NCBI GenBank assembly: GCA_025453745.1
Contig: JALOPS010000001.1
Coordinates: 1 to 39,057 of the forward strand
Reading direction: 5' to 3'
Length of the DNA: 39,057 nucleotides
DNA from: Gemmatimonadaceae bacterium
GTDB taxonomy: Bacteria > Gemmatimonadota > Gemmatimonadetes > Gemmatimonadales > Gemmatimonadaceae
Shown here: piece after piece, positions 1 to 8,667 of the stretch
Layout: each line of letters opens with the position of its first letter
Position numbering within the stretch: position 1 is the stretch's first letter
Program-made: the position numbers and the translations under genes
The notes under the pieces: generated by a model
Told to the model about the DNA's origin: nothing
Database searches by the model: none
Seen by the model: only the letters and a program-made list of their open reading frames with translations

Positions 1-730
1 GCCGCGCGTTCCACAGGAAGGCGCCGTATCCCAGCACCGCGATACTTGCAAAGGCAAACCACTGCATCGCATAACTCTGGTGCGGCCCTTCATCGAGCGG
101 CGGCGGGGGAATACGCGCCATCCGCGCCGCGTCGCCGGGCGCGGTGTCACCCGCGACCACCACGAGAAACGGCACGACGGGCCGGCCAAGCAGTGCCCGC
201 AGCGAGTCCGCATCCATCCATCGCACCGAGCGCGGCGCCGTCGACGCACGCCACCGCCCCGCAAGCCGCCCGGCGAAGGGCTCCACGTAGCCGGTCACGC
301 GCACGGTGTCTCCCTCGCGCCACCTCGCGAGGTCCACTCGACTCCCATCGGGCGAATAGACCCACCCGCGATTGATCACCACGAGCGGGAGCGAATCACC
401 GAGCGAGACGGCCGTCAGCAGGTTGACCCCGGGCGAGCCATTGCGCGAACGCCCCGCCCACGCGAACTCCATCGCCGCCGAAGTCACACCCGTCACCGTC
501 GCACGCCGAAAGCGCAGCGCCGCCGTGTCGCCCAAGAGCGTGCGCACATCCACCGCCGGCTCGGCGATGCGCGCGCGCGTGATCGCGTTCCGCGCGCGCC
601 GCTGCGCCAACCGATCGAGCTGCCAGATACCGAGCCGGATACATGCGGTCGCGCCCACCAACGCAAGCACGCCCATGAACCAGACCCCCACCCCCGCACG
701 TCGGCGCGGGGGGCGCGCCGCGTCCGCCAT
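1..730 (-). CDS. SURF1 family cytochrome oxidase assembly protein (3' end cut by window)
   Basis: Reading the minus strand from the ATG at 730 gives about 243 residues open to the window edge. It begins MADAARPPRRR, then a first membrane segment (GVWFMGVLALVGATACIRLG) followed by IWQLDRLAQRRARN, the G-x-WQ-L-x-R pattern of SURF1. A second membrane segment lies near the visible end, in the SURF1-type context DEGPHQSYAMQWFAFA. SURF1 proteins are inner-membrane factors for haem a insertion into cytochrome oxidase subunit I. Both membrane segments are present, so only a few C-terminal residues should be missing. The start overlaps the stop of the branching-enzyme gene (TAATG), so translation is probably coupled. 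A cox cluster may lie beyond the window, which I cannot see. Confidence 0.85.
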   Translation of the reverse strand, partial: MADAARPPRRRAGVGVWFMGVLALVGATACIRLGIWQLDRLAQRRARNAITRARIAEPAVDVRTLLGDTAALRFRRATVTGVTSAAMEFAWAGRSRNGSPGVNLLTAVSLGDSLPLVVINRGWVYSPDGSRVDLARWREGDTVRVTGYVEPFAGRLAGRWRASTAPRSVRWMDADSLRALLGRPVVPFLVVVAGDTAPGDAARMARIPPPPLDEGPHQSYAMQWFAFASIAVLGYGAFLWNAR

Positions 731-3501
731 TACGCGTCGCGCGAGCGCTTCTTGGCCGGCTTGCCCGCACGCGGCGCGCGGGGCGTGGGCACCGGCGTAT
801 CCTCGTCCACGCTCACACGCGCATCGGCCGCCATCGTCGCCGCATCGGCCAGCCGCGCGCGTTCCGTGGTGGCCATCGCCGCCTCGTCAGGCAACAGCAC
901 CACGCACGACAAGGGTGGCAACGTCAGCGTCACCGATTGCTCGAAGCCGTGCCACGACTCGGGGTGCGTTTCCATGCGATCGCCCGCTGAGAGTCCGCTG
1001 CCGCCGAATCGGGCCTCATCGCTCGAGAGTGCAACAGTGTATGCGCCCGCCGCCGGTGCACCAATGCGATACCCTTCGCGCGCGACCGGCGTGAGGTTGA
1101 GCACCACCATGGCATGGCGCTCGTTGTCGCGGCGCACGTACGAGAGCACCGACTGCTCCTTGTCGCCCACGTCGATCCACTGGAAGCCATTGGGTTCGTG
1201 ATCGCGGCGCCAGAATGCCGGATGCGCCTGATACAGCTCCCCCAACGCCGAGAGCCACGCCATGAGCCCCTGCCGCCGCGGATCCTGCAGCAGGTGCCAG
1301 TCGAGCGAGGTGTCGTGGTTCCACTCGCGATGCGGCGCGAGTTCGCTCCCCATGAAGAGCAGCGTCTTCCCCGGCCGCGTGATCTGATAGCCGAAGAGCG
1401 CACGCAGATTGGCGAACTTCTGCCAGTAGTCACCCGGCATTTTCTCGAGCAGCGAGCGCTTCATGTGCACGACTTCGTCGTGCGAGAGCGGATTGACGAA
1501 CCGCTCGCTGTACTCGTACATCATCGCGAAGGTGAGCTTGTCGTGCGCGCCCTTGCGGAAGAACGGATCGACGCGGAAGTAGTCGAGCGTGTCGTGCATC
1601 CACCCCATGTTCCACTTGAGGGTGAAGCCGAGCCCACCGTCGCGAATGGGGTGCGTGACCTGCGGCCACGTGGTGGATTCTTCGGCAATCGTCGAGACGC
1701 CCGGATGCAGCGACTGGATCGTATGGTTGAGCGAGCGCAGAAATGCGATCGCCTCGAGGTTCTCACGCCCGCCCAGCCGGTTGCGCAACCACTGCCCCGC
1801 CTCGCGCCCGTAATCGAGATAGAGCATCGACGCGACGGCATCGACCCGGATGCCGTCGATGTGGAACTCCTCGATCCAGTAGAGCACGTTCGCGAGCAGG
1901 AAGTTGCGCACTTCATGCCGGCCATAGTTGAAGATGTGCGTCCCCCACTCCGGATGATCGCCAAGTCGGGGATCTTCGTGCTCGTACATCGCCGTGCCGT
2001 CGAAACGACGCAGCGCCCAATCGTCCTTGGGGAAGTGGGCCGGCACCCAGTCGAGCAGCACGCCGATACCGTTGCGGTGCAGCGTGTCGACGAGGAAGCG
2101 GAAATCGTCGGGCGTCCCATAGCGCGAGGTCGGCGCGTAGTAGCCGGAGACCTGATAGCCCCACGAGCCGCCGTACGGATGCTCCATGATCGGCATCAGC
2201 TCGACGTGCGTGAAGCCGAGCCGCTTGACGTGATCGGCGAGCGGCTGTGCAATCTCGCGGTACGTCAGCGGACGATCACCTTCGGTAGGAACGCGCGCCC
2301 ACGAACCCAGGTGCACCTCGTAGGCGATCATCGGCTCCGTGCGCGGATCGCGCGCCGCGCGCGCGGCGATCCACGCATCGTCACCCCACCGGTACGTGCT
2401 CGGCGCCATGACGACGGACGCGTTGCCGGGCGGCTGCTCCATGAACTTGGCGATCGGATCGGTCTTGATGCGTTGCGCACCCTGCGCCGTGATGATCTCG
2501 AACTTGTAGAGTGCGCCCTCGCCCACATCGGGAATGAAGAGCTCCCACACCCCCGACGTGCCGAGTGCACGCATGGGATAGCGCCCCGACTCCCATCCCG
2601 TGAAGCTGCCCGTGACGCGAACGCCGGCAGCGCTGGGTGCCCACACCACGAACGAGGTGCCCGTCACCGCACCGAGCGTGAGGACATTGGCGCCGAACTT
2701 CTCCCACAATCGCAGGTGCCGCCCTTCGTTGAAGAGATGGCGATCGAGTTCGCCGATCGTCGGGAGAAAGCGATACCCGTCCGCCTGCTCCGTCTGTGCG
2801 TCACCGCGCGTGATGCGCAGCCGATAGTCGATGGTGTGATCGGCACCGGGGAGGAAGCAGTGCCAGAGGCCGTCGCGCACGGGCGAGAGGGCGAACACGC
2901 TGCCATTCGTCAGCACCGCCTCCACCGCCGACGCCTGCGGCACCAGGGCGCGAATGACCATGCCGAGCGTGCCGTCATGACTCGTGAGGTGCGCACCGAG
3001 GACCGCGTGCGGATCGCGGAGCACGCCGGTGGTGAGCGCATCGATCACCCGATCGGCGAGATGCAGAGGGCGCGCGGCGACATCGGTCACGTACGCCGCA
3101 GCGGGTGCCTCGACCGATGTCTCCACGGCCGTGGCGAGTGATGCAGGTGCGATAGTTGTGTGCGCCATTGCGTCTGCGACGGGGTGCTCGGGCGCGGCGT
3201 GGTCCGTGCGCTCCGTGTTCGCGGCCGGCGCCTCGAGCGCGGCGACGGCGGTTTTGGCCCCCTGCTTCACCCGGCTCGCGGCCGGCCCCTTCTTCGCACT
3301 CTTGCGTGACGTGCCGTCCCGCGACGATGCCGCCGACCCGGTGTCGGACCCTGCGCCCGACGTGCGCGCCCGCGAGGCCTTCTTGGCCGATGGTGGCCCG
3401 GCTGGAGGAGCCGGAGCATCCGCGGACGGTACCGTCGCGGTCGGCGCCGAATCGGCGGTCGCTGGGCGTTTCGCGCTGCGCGCGGAGGGCTTCTTTGGCA
3501 T
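730..3501 (-). CDS. glgB: 1,4-alpha-glucan branching enzyme GlgB with long N-terminal extension
   Basis: GH13 branching enzyme, which makes alpha-1,6 branches in glycogen by moving alpha-1,4 chains. A GlgB N-terminal module starts near residue 165 (DPHAVLGAHL), followed by a CBM48-like module (VWAPSAAGVRVTGSFTGW) and the TIM barrel. Catalytic residues can be placed: Asp at about 554 (DGIRVDAV), Glu at about 607 (AEEST) and the stabilising Asp at about 675 (LSHDEVVH). At 923 residues it is longer than the usual 630-740. The excess is an Ala/Pro/Ser/Lys-rich, probably disordered N-terminal stretch of roughly 150 residues, plus a basic C-terminal tail. The ATG at 3501 has only a weak ribosome site, so a start inside the extension is possible. 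The stop overlaps the SURF1 start. The promoter should lie in the short divergent gap 3502-3568. Confidence 0.93.
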   Translation of the reverse strand: MPKKPSARSAKRPATADSAPTATVPSADAPAPPAGPPSAKKASRARTSGAGSDTGSAASSRDGTSRKSAKKGPAASRVKQGAKTAVAALEAPAANTERTDHAAPEHPVADAMAHTTIAPASLATAVETSVEAPAAAYVTDVAARPLHLADRVIDALTTGVLRDPHAVLGAHLTSHDGTLGMVIRALVPQASAVEAVLTNGSVFALSPVRDGLWHCFLPGADHTIDYRLRITRGDAQTEQADGYRFLPTIGELDRHLFNEGRHLRLWEKFGANVLTLGAVTGTSFVVWAPSAAGVRVTGSFTGWESGRYPMRALGTSGVWELFIPDVGEGALYKFEIITAQGAQRIKTDPIAKFMEQPPGNASVVMAPSTYRWGDDAWIAARAARDPRTEPMIAYEVHLGSWARVPTEGDRPLTYREIAQPLADHVKRLGFTHVELMPIMEHPYGGSWGYQVSGYYAPTSRYGTPDDFRFLVDTLHRNGIGVLLDWVPAHFPKDDWALRRFDGTAMYEHEDPRLGDHPEWGTHIFNYGRHEVRNFLLANVLYWIEEFHIDGIRVDAVASMLYLDYGREAGQWLRNRLGGRENLEAIAFLRSLNHTIQSLHPGVSTIAEESTTWPQVTHPIRDGGLGFTLKWNMGWMHDTLDYFRVDPFFRKGAHDKLTFAMMYEYSERFVNPLSHDEVVHMKRSLLEKMPGDYWQKFANLRALFGYQITRPGKTLLFMGSELAPHREWNHDTSLDWHLLQDPRRQGLMAWLSALGELYQAHPAFWRRDHEPNGFQWIDVGDKEQSVLSYVRRDNERHAMVVLNLTPVAREGYRIGAPAAGAYTVALSSDEARFGGSGLSAGDRMETHPESWHGFEQSVTLTLPPLSCVVLLPDEAAMATTERARLADAATMAADARVSVDEDTPVPTPRAPRAGKPAKKRSRDA

Positions 3502-3568
3502 GCGGCGAAGCTAATCGCGTGACCACACTGCCCACGGACGTGACCTGCCGCGTTGGCGGGGCGATGCC

Positions 3569-4660
3569 ATGCCGATACACTTGACGCGCCGCGCGTTTCC
3601 CTCCCCCACCGCGCTTCACATGAGCGACCCGCTTTCGTCCGCCATCATTCGTGGGTCCGTTGCCCCGCGCGACCTCGTCGCCCGCGTGGCGACCGACCCG
3701 TGGATTCACGGCTGGTGGCATCGACCCGCGGTGCCGCTCGAGCGGTGGAATGCCTATGCCGATGCCGTCGCCAAGCAGCGGGTGCGCGGCGCGCAGTTCG
3801 CGGAAGTCGACGATGCGCTGGCGGCCTGGCGTGCCGATGCGCTCGAACGCGCCACGCTCGGTGTGGCCGTCGGGCGTCTCGAGGTCGTCGTCCCGCCGTC
3901 GCCGGTCCTGCCGCGTGTCGATGATTTGATCGAGGAAGACGCGCCGCCGCCGCGCGTGGGAGACGACGGCGTCGCCGCCATGACTGCCACCGTCCAGCGC
4001 GCGGTGGCCAATGCGCATGCCGATGGCATTCCCTATCTGGTCGCCGACGTCGACGCACGAGCGATCGAGCAGATCTGGGCGCTCGAGCGCGCAGGCTTCT
4101 CGCTGATCGATGGCACGCTCACGTTCGGGCGCCGCATCACCGCCACCGATGCCACCGTCGACGCGCCGCCCTCGGGCGGATTGGTGATCCGCGACGCACG
4201 CGCCGATGACGCCGATGCGGCCGCGACCATCGCAACGATCGCGTGGGACCGATATCACGCCGACCCGATGCTGCCATCAGCAGGAGCGGACGCCCTCAAT
4301 CGGGCCGCCGTGGCGAATGCCGTGCAGCGACGCGGTGCGGACGTCGCGTGGATCGTCGAAGACGGCGACGGCGTGCTCGGCTTCACCGCCGGCGTGGTCG
4401 ACCCGCTGCTGCGCGATGTGCTCGGCCGTCCGACGTTGACGATCACCGTTGCGGTCACGGCGGCTCGCGCGCGGCGACGCGGCGTGGGGCGCGCACTCGC
4501 ACTGCACGCCATTCACTGGGCCGCGCGCGAGGGGCTTGCAACTGTTGAAGTGGGCGCACAGCTCCGCAACATCGTCGCGGCGCGCACGTTCGAATCGGCG
4601 GGGTTTCGTCTGCTCGCTTCGCGCGTGACGCTGCGCTCGTGGCGGGAGAGCGTGGCCTAG
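3569..4660 (+). CDS. GNAT family N-acetyltransferase, WecD/RffC-like
   Basis: The 363-residue protein ends in a recognisable GNAT fold. The acetyl-CoA loop is seen as RARRRGVGRALALHAIHWA (about residue 300), followed by the beta-5/alpha-4 segment VEVGAQLRNIVAARTFESAGF. The motif WDRYHADPMLP in the middle resembles WecD/RffC-type dTDP-amino-sugar acetyltransferases. The N-terminal half looks like a degenerate first GNAT-like domain, ending LERAGFSLIDGTLTFGRR. The likely role is acetylation of an amino sugar or other small amine, but the substrate cannot be told from sequence. The ATG at 3569 follows a G-rich stretch; a second in-frame ATG at 3620 would remove 17 residues that look unlike the family. 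The stop lies 4 bases from the stop of the convergent gene, with no room for a terminator. Confidence 0.75.
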   Translation: MPIHLTRRAFPSPTALHMSDPLSSAIIRGSVAPRDLVARVATDPWIHGWWHRPAVPLERWNAYADAVAKQRVRGAQFAEVDDALAAWRADALERATLGVAVGRLEVVVPPSPVLPRVDDLIEEDAPPPRVGDDGVAAMTATVQRAVANAHADGIPYLVADVDARAIEQIWALERAGFSLIDGTLTFGRRITATDATVDAPPSGGLVIRDARADDADAAATIATIAWDRYHADPMLPSAGADALNRAAVANAVQRRGADVAWIVEDGDGVLGFTAGVVDPLLRDVLGRPTLTITVAVTAARARRRGVGRALALHAIHWAAREGLATVEVGAQLRNIVAARTFESAGFRLLASRVTLRSWRESVA

Positions 4661-4664
4661 CCGA

Positions 4665-5522
4665 CTACTGCGGAGGGCGCGTCGGCGTCGCCCGCTCCGC
4701 GGTGCTGTCGGCGCCGTGCCCCGCCGGCGTAGAGTGCCCACCGTGCGCGTGCCCGTGCGCCGCAGCCGCAGCCGCGCGCGCGCGGTTGCGCCCACCCCAG
4801 AAGCGGCCGACCTCGAAGATCAGCCCGCGCCCGATGGTGCGTCGCGTATTCGGCAGCTTGTAGCCGGCGACGACAATCCAATCGCTGCGATGATAGAGCA
4901 GCCCGGGAATCACGAAGCCCTTGGCGTGATCGCCGCTGATCCACTCGGTGACGAACTGCAGGTGATGACCGAGTGGTTGCTCGATGCCGAAGAGCCCCAC
5001 GGCCACATTGCGATCGAACACCTGTCGCGTACCGTAGCCGCCACCCACCGAGACGCGCGTCTGCAGCCTGGGCAGGCGACCGGAGAGGTGCCCGTACGTG
5101 TAGTGCCCCACGCCCGCCCCCTGCAGCGACACGGGGAGAATGTGCCCCGCCGTCACGAGGAGCTCGTGCCGCGCCCCGCGTGCGCCGAGCAACGGCTGCG
5201 CCGTCTTGAGCCCCATCCCCACCGACAGGTTGCGCATCGCGGGGCGCTCGAGGTTGTAGACGGTCGTGGTGAACTCCGTGCGGCGCCCCAGCCCGTAGGT
5301 ATAGAAGTGCGTGGTCGCCCAGTCATCGTTGGGCGAGCGGTACTTGAGCGCCGACTCGTGCATCACGAAATGCCGTCCCTGGGGCGTGATGTCCGCCGAC
5401 GGGAGGTTGATGATGGCCTGCTGCGCATGGACGGGCCGGCCAACTGCCGCGCTCGCGCCGAGCATGGCAACAACTGGTGCCCCTCGCCATGCGGCGCGGA
5501 TACAGAAAGCGACCTTCGACAT
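4665..5522 (-). CDS. Secreted, probable outer-membrane beta-barrel protein with His-rich tail
   Basis: No family recognised. The ATG at 5522 gives a clear signal peptide ending GRPVHAQQ. The upstream in-frame TTG at 5537 would only add residues before it. The body is a run of short alternating strands rich in Tyr, Gly and aromatic residues (HFYTYGLGRRTEFTTTVY, RVSVGGGYGTRQVFDRNVAV, LLYHRSDWIVVAGYKLPN), as in small outer-membrane barrels. The tail is Ala/His-rich (AAHGHAHGGHSTPAGHGA) and could bind a divalent metal or be exposed in the periplasm. About 285 residues. It is probably transcribed alone, starting downstream of the terminator at 5678-5717. The barrel assignment rests on strand pattern only. 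Confidence 0.6.
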   Translation of the reverse strand: MSKVAFCIRAAWRGAPVVAMLGASAAVGRPVHAQQAIINLPSADITPQGRHFVMHESALKYRSPNDDWATTHFYTYGLGRRTEFTTTVYNLERPAMRNLSVGMGLKTAQPLLGARGARHELLVTAGHILPVSLQGAGVGHYTYGHLSGRLPRLQTRVSVGGGYGTRQVFDRNVAVGLFGIEQPLGHHLQFVTEWISGDHAKGFVIPGLLYHRSDWIVVAGYKLPNTRRTIGRGLIFEVGRFWGGRNRARAAAAAAHGHAHGGHSTPAGHGADSTAERATPTRPPQ

Positions 5523-5677
5523 GGGCAAATGGGCCAACGAGTCCGGCGGGGCCGGGCCGCGAGGTGCACCTTCGCATCACTCGTCAGCCGCCCTGCGCCA
5601 CGACGTGATGGTATCGCCGTCGGAGGGACGGAAGAAGGCAGTAGGTCCTATCGGTCCATTCGAATTCTTCTAAGAAT

Positions 5678-5717
5678 CAAAAGTGTCACGACGGGTTGAC
5701 ACACCCGTCGTGACACT
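5678..5717 (-). terminator. Intrinsic terminator of the 5782-6174 gene
   Basis: A perfect 14-bp inverted repeat, AGTGTCACGACGGG at 5682-5695 and its complement at 5704-5717, encloses an 8-base loop. Read on the minus strand the stem is followed at once by TTTTGATTCTT. A stable stem followed by a T-rich stretch, 65 bases past the stop of the small secreted-protein gene, fits a rho-independent terminator. It also insulates the barrel-protein gene that follows. Confidence 0.75.
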
Positions 5718-5781
5718 GCTCACCGCATTTTGGGGCGTTGCCCGCACGCAACCGCGCAACGCGAGGGGCTGCCGGCCGCGG

Positions 5782-6174
5782 TCAGTTCGGCGTGCTGGCC
5801 GGCTTGAGCGACGCGGGGCGCGGGTTGGCCGCCGCCCACGCCTTCATCTGCTCACGCCCTGCAGCCTTCGTCAGCGTGCCCGCCTTCACCTCCGTGGCAA
5901 TCCGCCGCGCCTCGGCGTCGCGCGACTGCACCCACGCCTTCCCCTCGGGCGAGAGCGTCTCGAGGCGCGCCGCGCGCTGCTCCTTCGCCCGCGCGGCCGC
6001 CGCCTCGCGCTCCTCGGGCGTCATGCTCTTCCACTGCTCGCGCGCCTCCTGCACGCGCTCCCGACGCGCGTCGCGGCGATCCGACGCCGGCGCCTGAGCC
6101 GGCGCCTGCGCGTGAACCGCGCTGGCCAACACCAAGAACGCTGCAACGGCCCCGAACGACGAGATGGTACGCAT
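5782..6174 (-). CDS. Small secreted helical protein, Spy-like in character
   Basis: A 130-residue protein with a signal peptide (MRTISSFGAVAAFLVLASAV, cleaved after VHAQ). The remainder is almost entirely charged helix: AREQWKSMTPEEREAAAAR, AKEQRAARLETLSPEGK, with repeated (M/L)(T/S)PE(E/G) helix starts. This pattern is common in periplasmic Spy/CpxP-like or LTXXQ-type proteins, but I do not see a canonical LTxxQ motif and make no functional claim. The ATG at 6174 is supported by GGAGAG seven bases upstream; the longer reading from 6189 is not. The gene is followed by the strong terminator at 5678-5717. Confidence 0.7.
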   Translation of the reverse strand: MRTISSFGAVAAFLVLASAVHAQAPAQAPASDRRDARRERVQEAREQWKSMTPEEREAAAARAKEQRAARLETLSPEGKAWVQSRDAEARRIATEVKAGTLTKAAGREQMKAWAAANPRPASLKPASTPN

Positions 6175-6249
6175 GGTCACTCTCCGCACTGATCGATGTG
6201 TCGTGCACGCGACCTCGTGCCGCGCGCGTCACTGCGGCAGACGCCGGCA

Positions 6250-6284
6250 CCGCGCGGGTGTTAATCGCGCAGCACCGCGCGCGG
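6250..6284 (-). terminator. Possible hairpin end of the metal/export gene train
   Basis: CCGCGCGGGTG at 6250-6260 and CACCGCGCGCGG at 6273-6284 form an imperfect GC-rich hairpin with a 12-base loop, starting a few bases past the DUF72 stop. There is no T tract, so a factor-independent terminator is uncertain. It may instead protect the 3' end of the long transcript. Confidence 0.3.
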
Positions 6285-6288
6285 CGAC

Positions 6289-7098
6289 TCAGAGCAGCGC
6301 GATCTGATCGTCGAGTGATGACGGGTCGACTACCCGCTGGCCGAGTGCCGCCTGCAGCGTGCGCACGTTGGCCGGACTGTGCCCGGAGAAGTGATTGTTC
6401 ACGTAGCCGTACGCGACGCGCACGCGCTCGAGGATGGCCGGCAGCGCCTCGGCCCACGCGGTGAGTTCCTGCGTGCGGTCGAACTGCACGCGGGAATAGT
6501 CCGTGATGCTGCGGTCCGGGCCCATCCACCGCACGTACGTGTGATCAGCGGTCGGTCGCTCACACGCGGCCAGCATCCACTTGCGCGGAATCCACCGCGC
6601 ATCGCTCAGGCAGAGCGCGACCGCATGATCGCGCAGCATCGCCAGCGTGTCGGGCGTCATCCACTCCCGTTGCCGGAACTCCACCGCGAGATCGAGATCG
6701 CCGGGCCGACGCGCGAGAAACGCGACCAGTGCGTCACGCTCCACCGGCGAGAAGTCGGGCCCGAGTTGCACGAGGATGGACCCGAGCTTCTCCCCCAGCA
6801 GTCGCACGCGCGCGAAGAATTCCGCTTCGAGCGGCGCGGTGTCGATGAAGCGCCGCTGATGTGTGATCTCCTGCGGCAGCTTGAGCGAGAAGCGAAAACC
6901 GTCGTGCACGCGATGCGCCCACCCGCGAACGGACGACTCGGGCGGAATCGCGTAGAACGTGCTGTCCACCTCGACCGTGTCGAACGCGCGCGCATAGCGT
7001 GAAAGGAAGTCGACCGGGCGCGTACCGACGGGATAGAACGGCCCGACCCACGCCGGGTAGTTCCATCCCTGGCAGCCCAGCCGCAACCGCGCAGGCAT
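6289..7098 (-). CDS. DUF72 family protein (YecE-like)
   Basis: The 269-residue protein opens with RLRLGCQGWNYPAWVGPFYP, the G-(T/C)-x-G-(W/Y)-x-YPxW pattern that starts DUF72 proteins. It continues with the family's FDTVEVDSTFYAIPP and FRFSLKLPQEITHQRRF segments. The fold is TIM-barrel-like and the biochemical role is not established. Length agrees with the family (about 240-290). The ATG at 7098 overlaps the stop of the AttH-like gene (TAATG), so it is translated from the end of the long minus-strand operon. Whether it belongs functionally with the transporter or is a passenger is unknown. Confidence 0.88.
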   Translation of the reverse strand: MPARLRLGCQGWNYPAWVGPFYPVGTRPVDFLSRYARAFDTVEVDSTFYAIPPESSVRGWAHRVHDGFRFSLKLPQEITHQRRFIDTAPLEAEFFARVRLLGEKLGSILVQLGPDFSPVERDALVAFLARRPGDLDLAVEFRQREWMTPDTLAMLRDHAVALCLSDARWIPRKWMLAACERPTADHTYVRWMGPDRSITDYSRVQFDRTQELTAWAEALPAILERVRVAYGYVNNHFSGHSPANVRTLQAALGQRVVDPSSLDDQIALL

Positions 7099-8666
7099 TA
7101 CCGGTACGTCTCGAAGAAGCCGTGTCCCGCGTGATCGATGCGTCGCCCGTCGATCACGCCGCGCACGGCAAGCCGCCCCTGCAGTTGCAGAAACCAGGGC
7201 CGCCGGAGCGCACGTGACGCCCCCGACTCGCCCCGCTCGATGGCCGCGCGCCGCATGTCGGTGACCGCGACGTCGTCGATGATGAGCGTCACCTCGATGC
7301 TGTCCGCGCCGCGCGCGTCGCGCATGACCGCACGCGATGGGGCGCGAATCGTGCCACCGGGCACTGCGACCACACGATCATCGGTGTAGTCGATGGTGCG
7401 CGGCCGGAAGAGCGCGCGAAAGCCGAGCGAATCCACGACGTACACGAAGAACGGCGCGTCGCTCTCGATCGAATCGGGAGGGAGCACGCGCCCGTACAAG
7501 ACGGCCGCGTCGTCCGCGCGCGCGGCGCCCCACTCCCACGTCACGCCACGCCACGTGCCCCAGTTGTGATCGTGATATGCCTGCACCCCGTCGAGGCGCT
7601 CGCACGCGCGGCGTGTACAGATGGAGCCGGTCGCGTCTGCACGGAGCCCCGGGACGGCGTAGCCGGAGGCGAAATCGCCGCTGCCGAGATCGGCCCCCGG
7701 GAAGTACGCACGCGGTGTCGGCGTGACGGTGAGATCCACCGTGAGCGGCTCGTCGCCCACCACGTCGCGGACCACGGCACGAACGCGATATCGACCACTG
7801 TCATCCACCACCACCGACGACGCGCCGATGCGCAGATTCGCATCGGACGTGGAGTAGCGCACGTCATCGGACGACACGCGCGCCGCAAAGCGTCGGGGCG
7901 CCTGGTCGCGCTCATGCAGGGTCACGCTCACCTGGCCACCCCATTGCCCGCGCGGCACGTCGCCACCAACCATGAGCGCGATGAACGCCCACCGCGACCG
8001 ATCCGTCGAGAGCACGTTGAAATAGTGCCATTCGCCCCACGAGTCCCGCGCGGCCACCGACGGCGCCGGCTCGTGGAAGTGATCGATGTCGTGCGCGAGT
8101 TCGGCGCGCGTGGGGGTGCGCCAGCGCCGATCGCCGGCGTCGTCGTCCCACGCGCCGGCGACCAGCGCGGGCGCCGCACCAACCGCTCGTGTGCCGCTCG
8201 GGAGCTCGCCCGTGGCCTTGACGGAGAGTTCGCGTCCATCGCGCGTGGTGAGATAGAGCAGTTTGCCATCGATCTGCGGTGCGATGGCCTGTACATCGTC
8301 CGCCAAGCGCGGTGCGCCCAGCAGTTGCAACGCAATGAATCGCGCGTTGGGGATCGAGAAGAAGAGCCCGCCCAGTCCGCCCGTCTTCATCACTTCGACA
8401 TCGATCCCTTCCGGCAGGACCGTCATGTCACCGCCGCCGACGAGCCGCTCTTCGCTCGCCTGGCGCACCATGGCATCGCCCACGGAGAGGAGTACGATCA
8501 TCACGGCCACACCGAGACTGTAGCCGAGCAGGAGCAGCACGGTGCGCCATGGACGATGCGCGAGCTGTCGCCGCGCGAGCAGTGCCGCGAGCGCCCAGCC
8601 GCCGCGCGCCACGGGCGGACTCGACGCCGGCGTCGGCGCACCACGGACGGGAGCGAGCGTCGCCAT
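7098..8666 (-). CDS. AttH/CrtC-like lipocalin-fold protein with FtsX-like N-terminus
   Basis: 522 residues. The C-terminal two thirds match the AttH/CrtC (hydroxyneurosporene synthase-like) family: WGEWHYFNVLSTDRSRWAF, then AYHDHNWGTWRGVTWEWG around residues 363-380, whose YHDHNWG core is characteristic. The N-terminal 150 residues instead look like the start of an ABC permease: LLARRQLAHRPWRTVLLLL, a membrane segment, then GGDMTVLPEGIDVEV as in MacB/FtsX-type permeases. AttH normally works as the exported partner of the AttEFG transporter, and here it follows an ATPase and two permeases, agreeing with that. It starts one base after the ATPase stop and overlaps the DUF72 start. The fusion may anchor AttH to the membrane or supply a permease half. 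Confidence 0.78.
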   Translation of the reverse strand: MATLAPVRGAPTPASSPPVARGGWALAALLARRQLAHRPWRTVLLLLGYSLGVAVMIVLLSVGDAMVRQASEERLVGGGDMTVLPEGIDVEVMKTGGLGGLFFSIPNARFIALQLLGAPRLADDVQAIAPQIDGKLLYLTTRDGRELSVKATGELPSGTRAVGAAPALVAGAWDDDAGDRRWRTPTRAELAHDIDHFHEPAPSVAARDSWGEWHYFNVLSTDRSRWAFIALMVGGDVPRGQWGGQVSVTLHERDQAPRRFAARVSSDDVRYSTSDANLRIGASSVVVDDSGRYRVRAVVRDVVGDEPLTVDLTVTPTPRAYFPGADLGSGDFASGYAVPGLRADATGSICTRRACERLDGVQAYHDHNWGTWRGVTWEWGAARADDAAVLYGRVLPPDSIESDAPFFVYVVDSLGFRALFRPRTIDYTDDRVVAVPGGTIRAPSRAVMRDARGADSIEVTLIIDDVAVTDMRRAAIERGESGASRALRRPWFLQLQGRLAVRGVIDGRRIDHAGHGFFETYR

Positions 8667-8667
8667 C

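Noticed and set aside
1114-3141. 675-residue plus-strand open frame inside glgB
   Set aside because: Arg/His/Glu-rich antisense shadow of a clear branching enzyme gene.
2975-4258. 427-residue minus-strand open frame across the glgB start and acetyltransferase
   Set aside because: Crosses two real genes and their divergent gap; no domain-like sequence.
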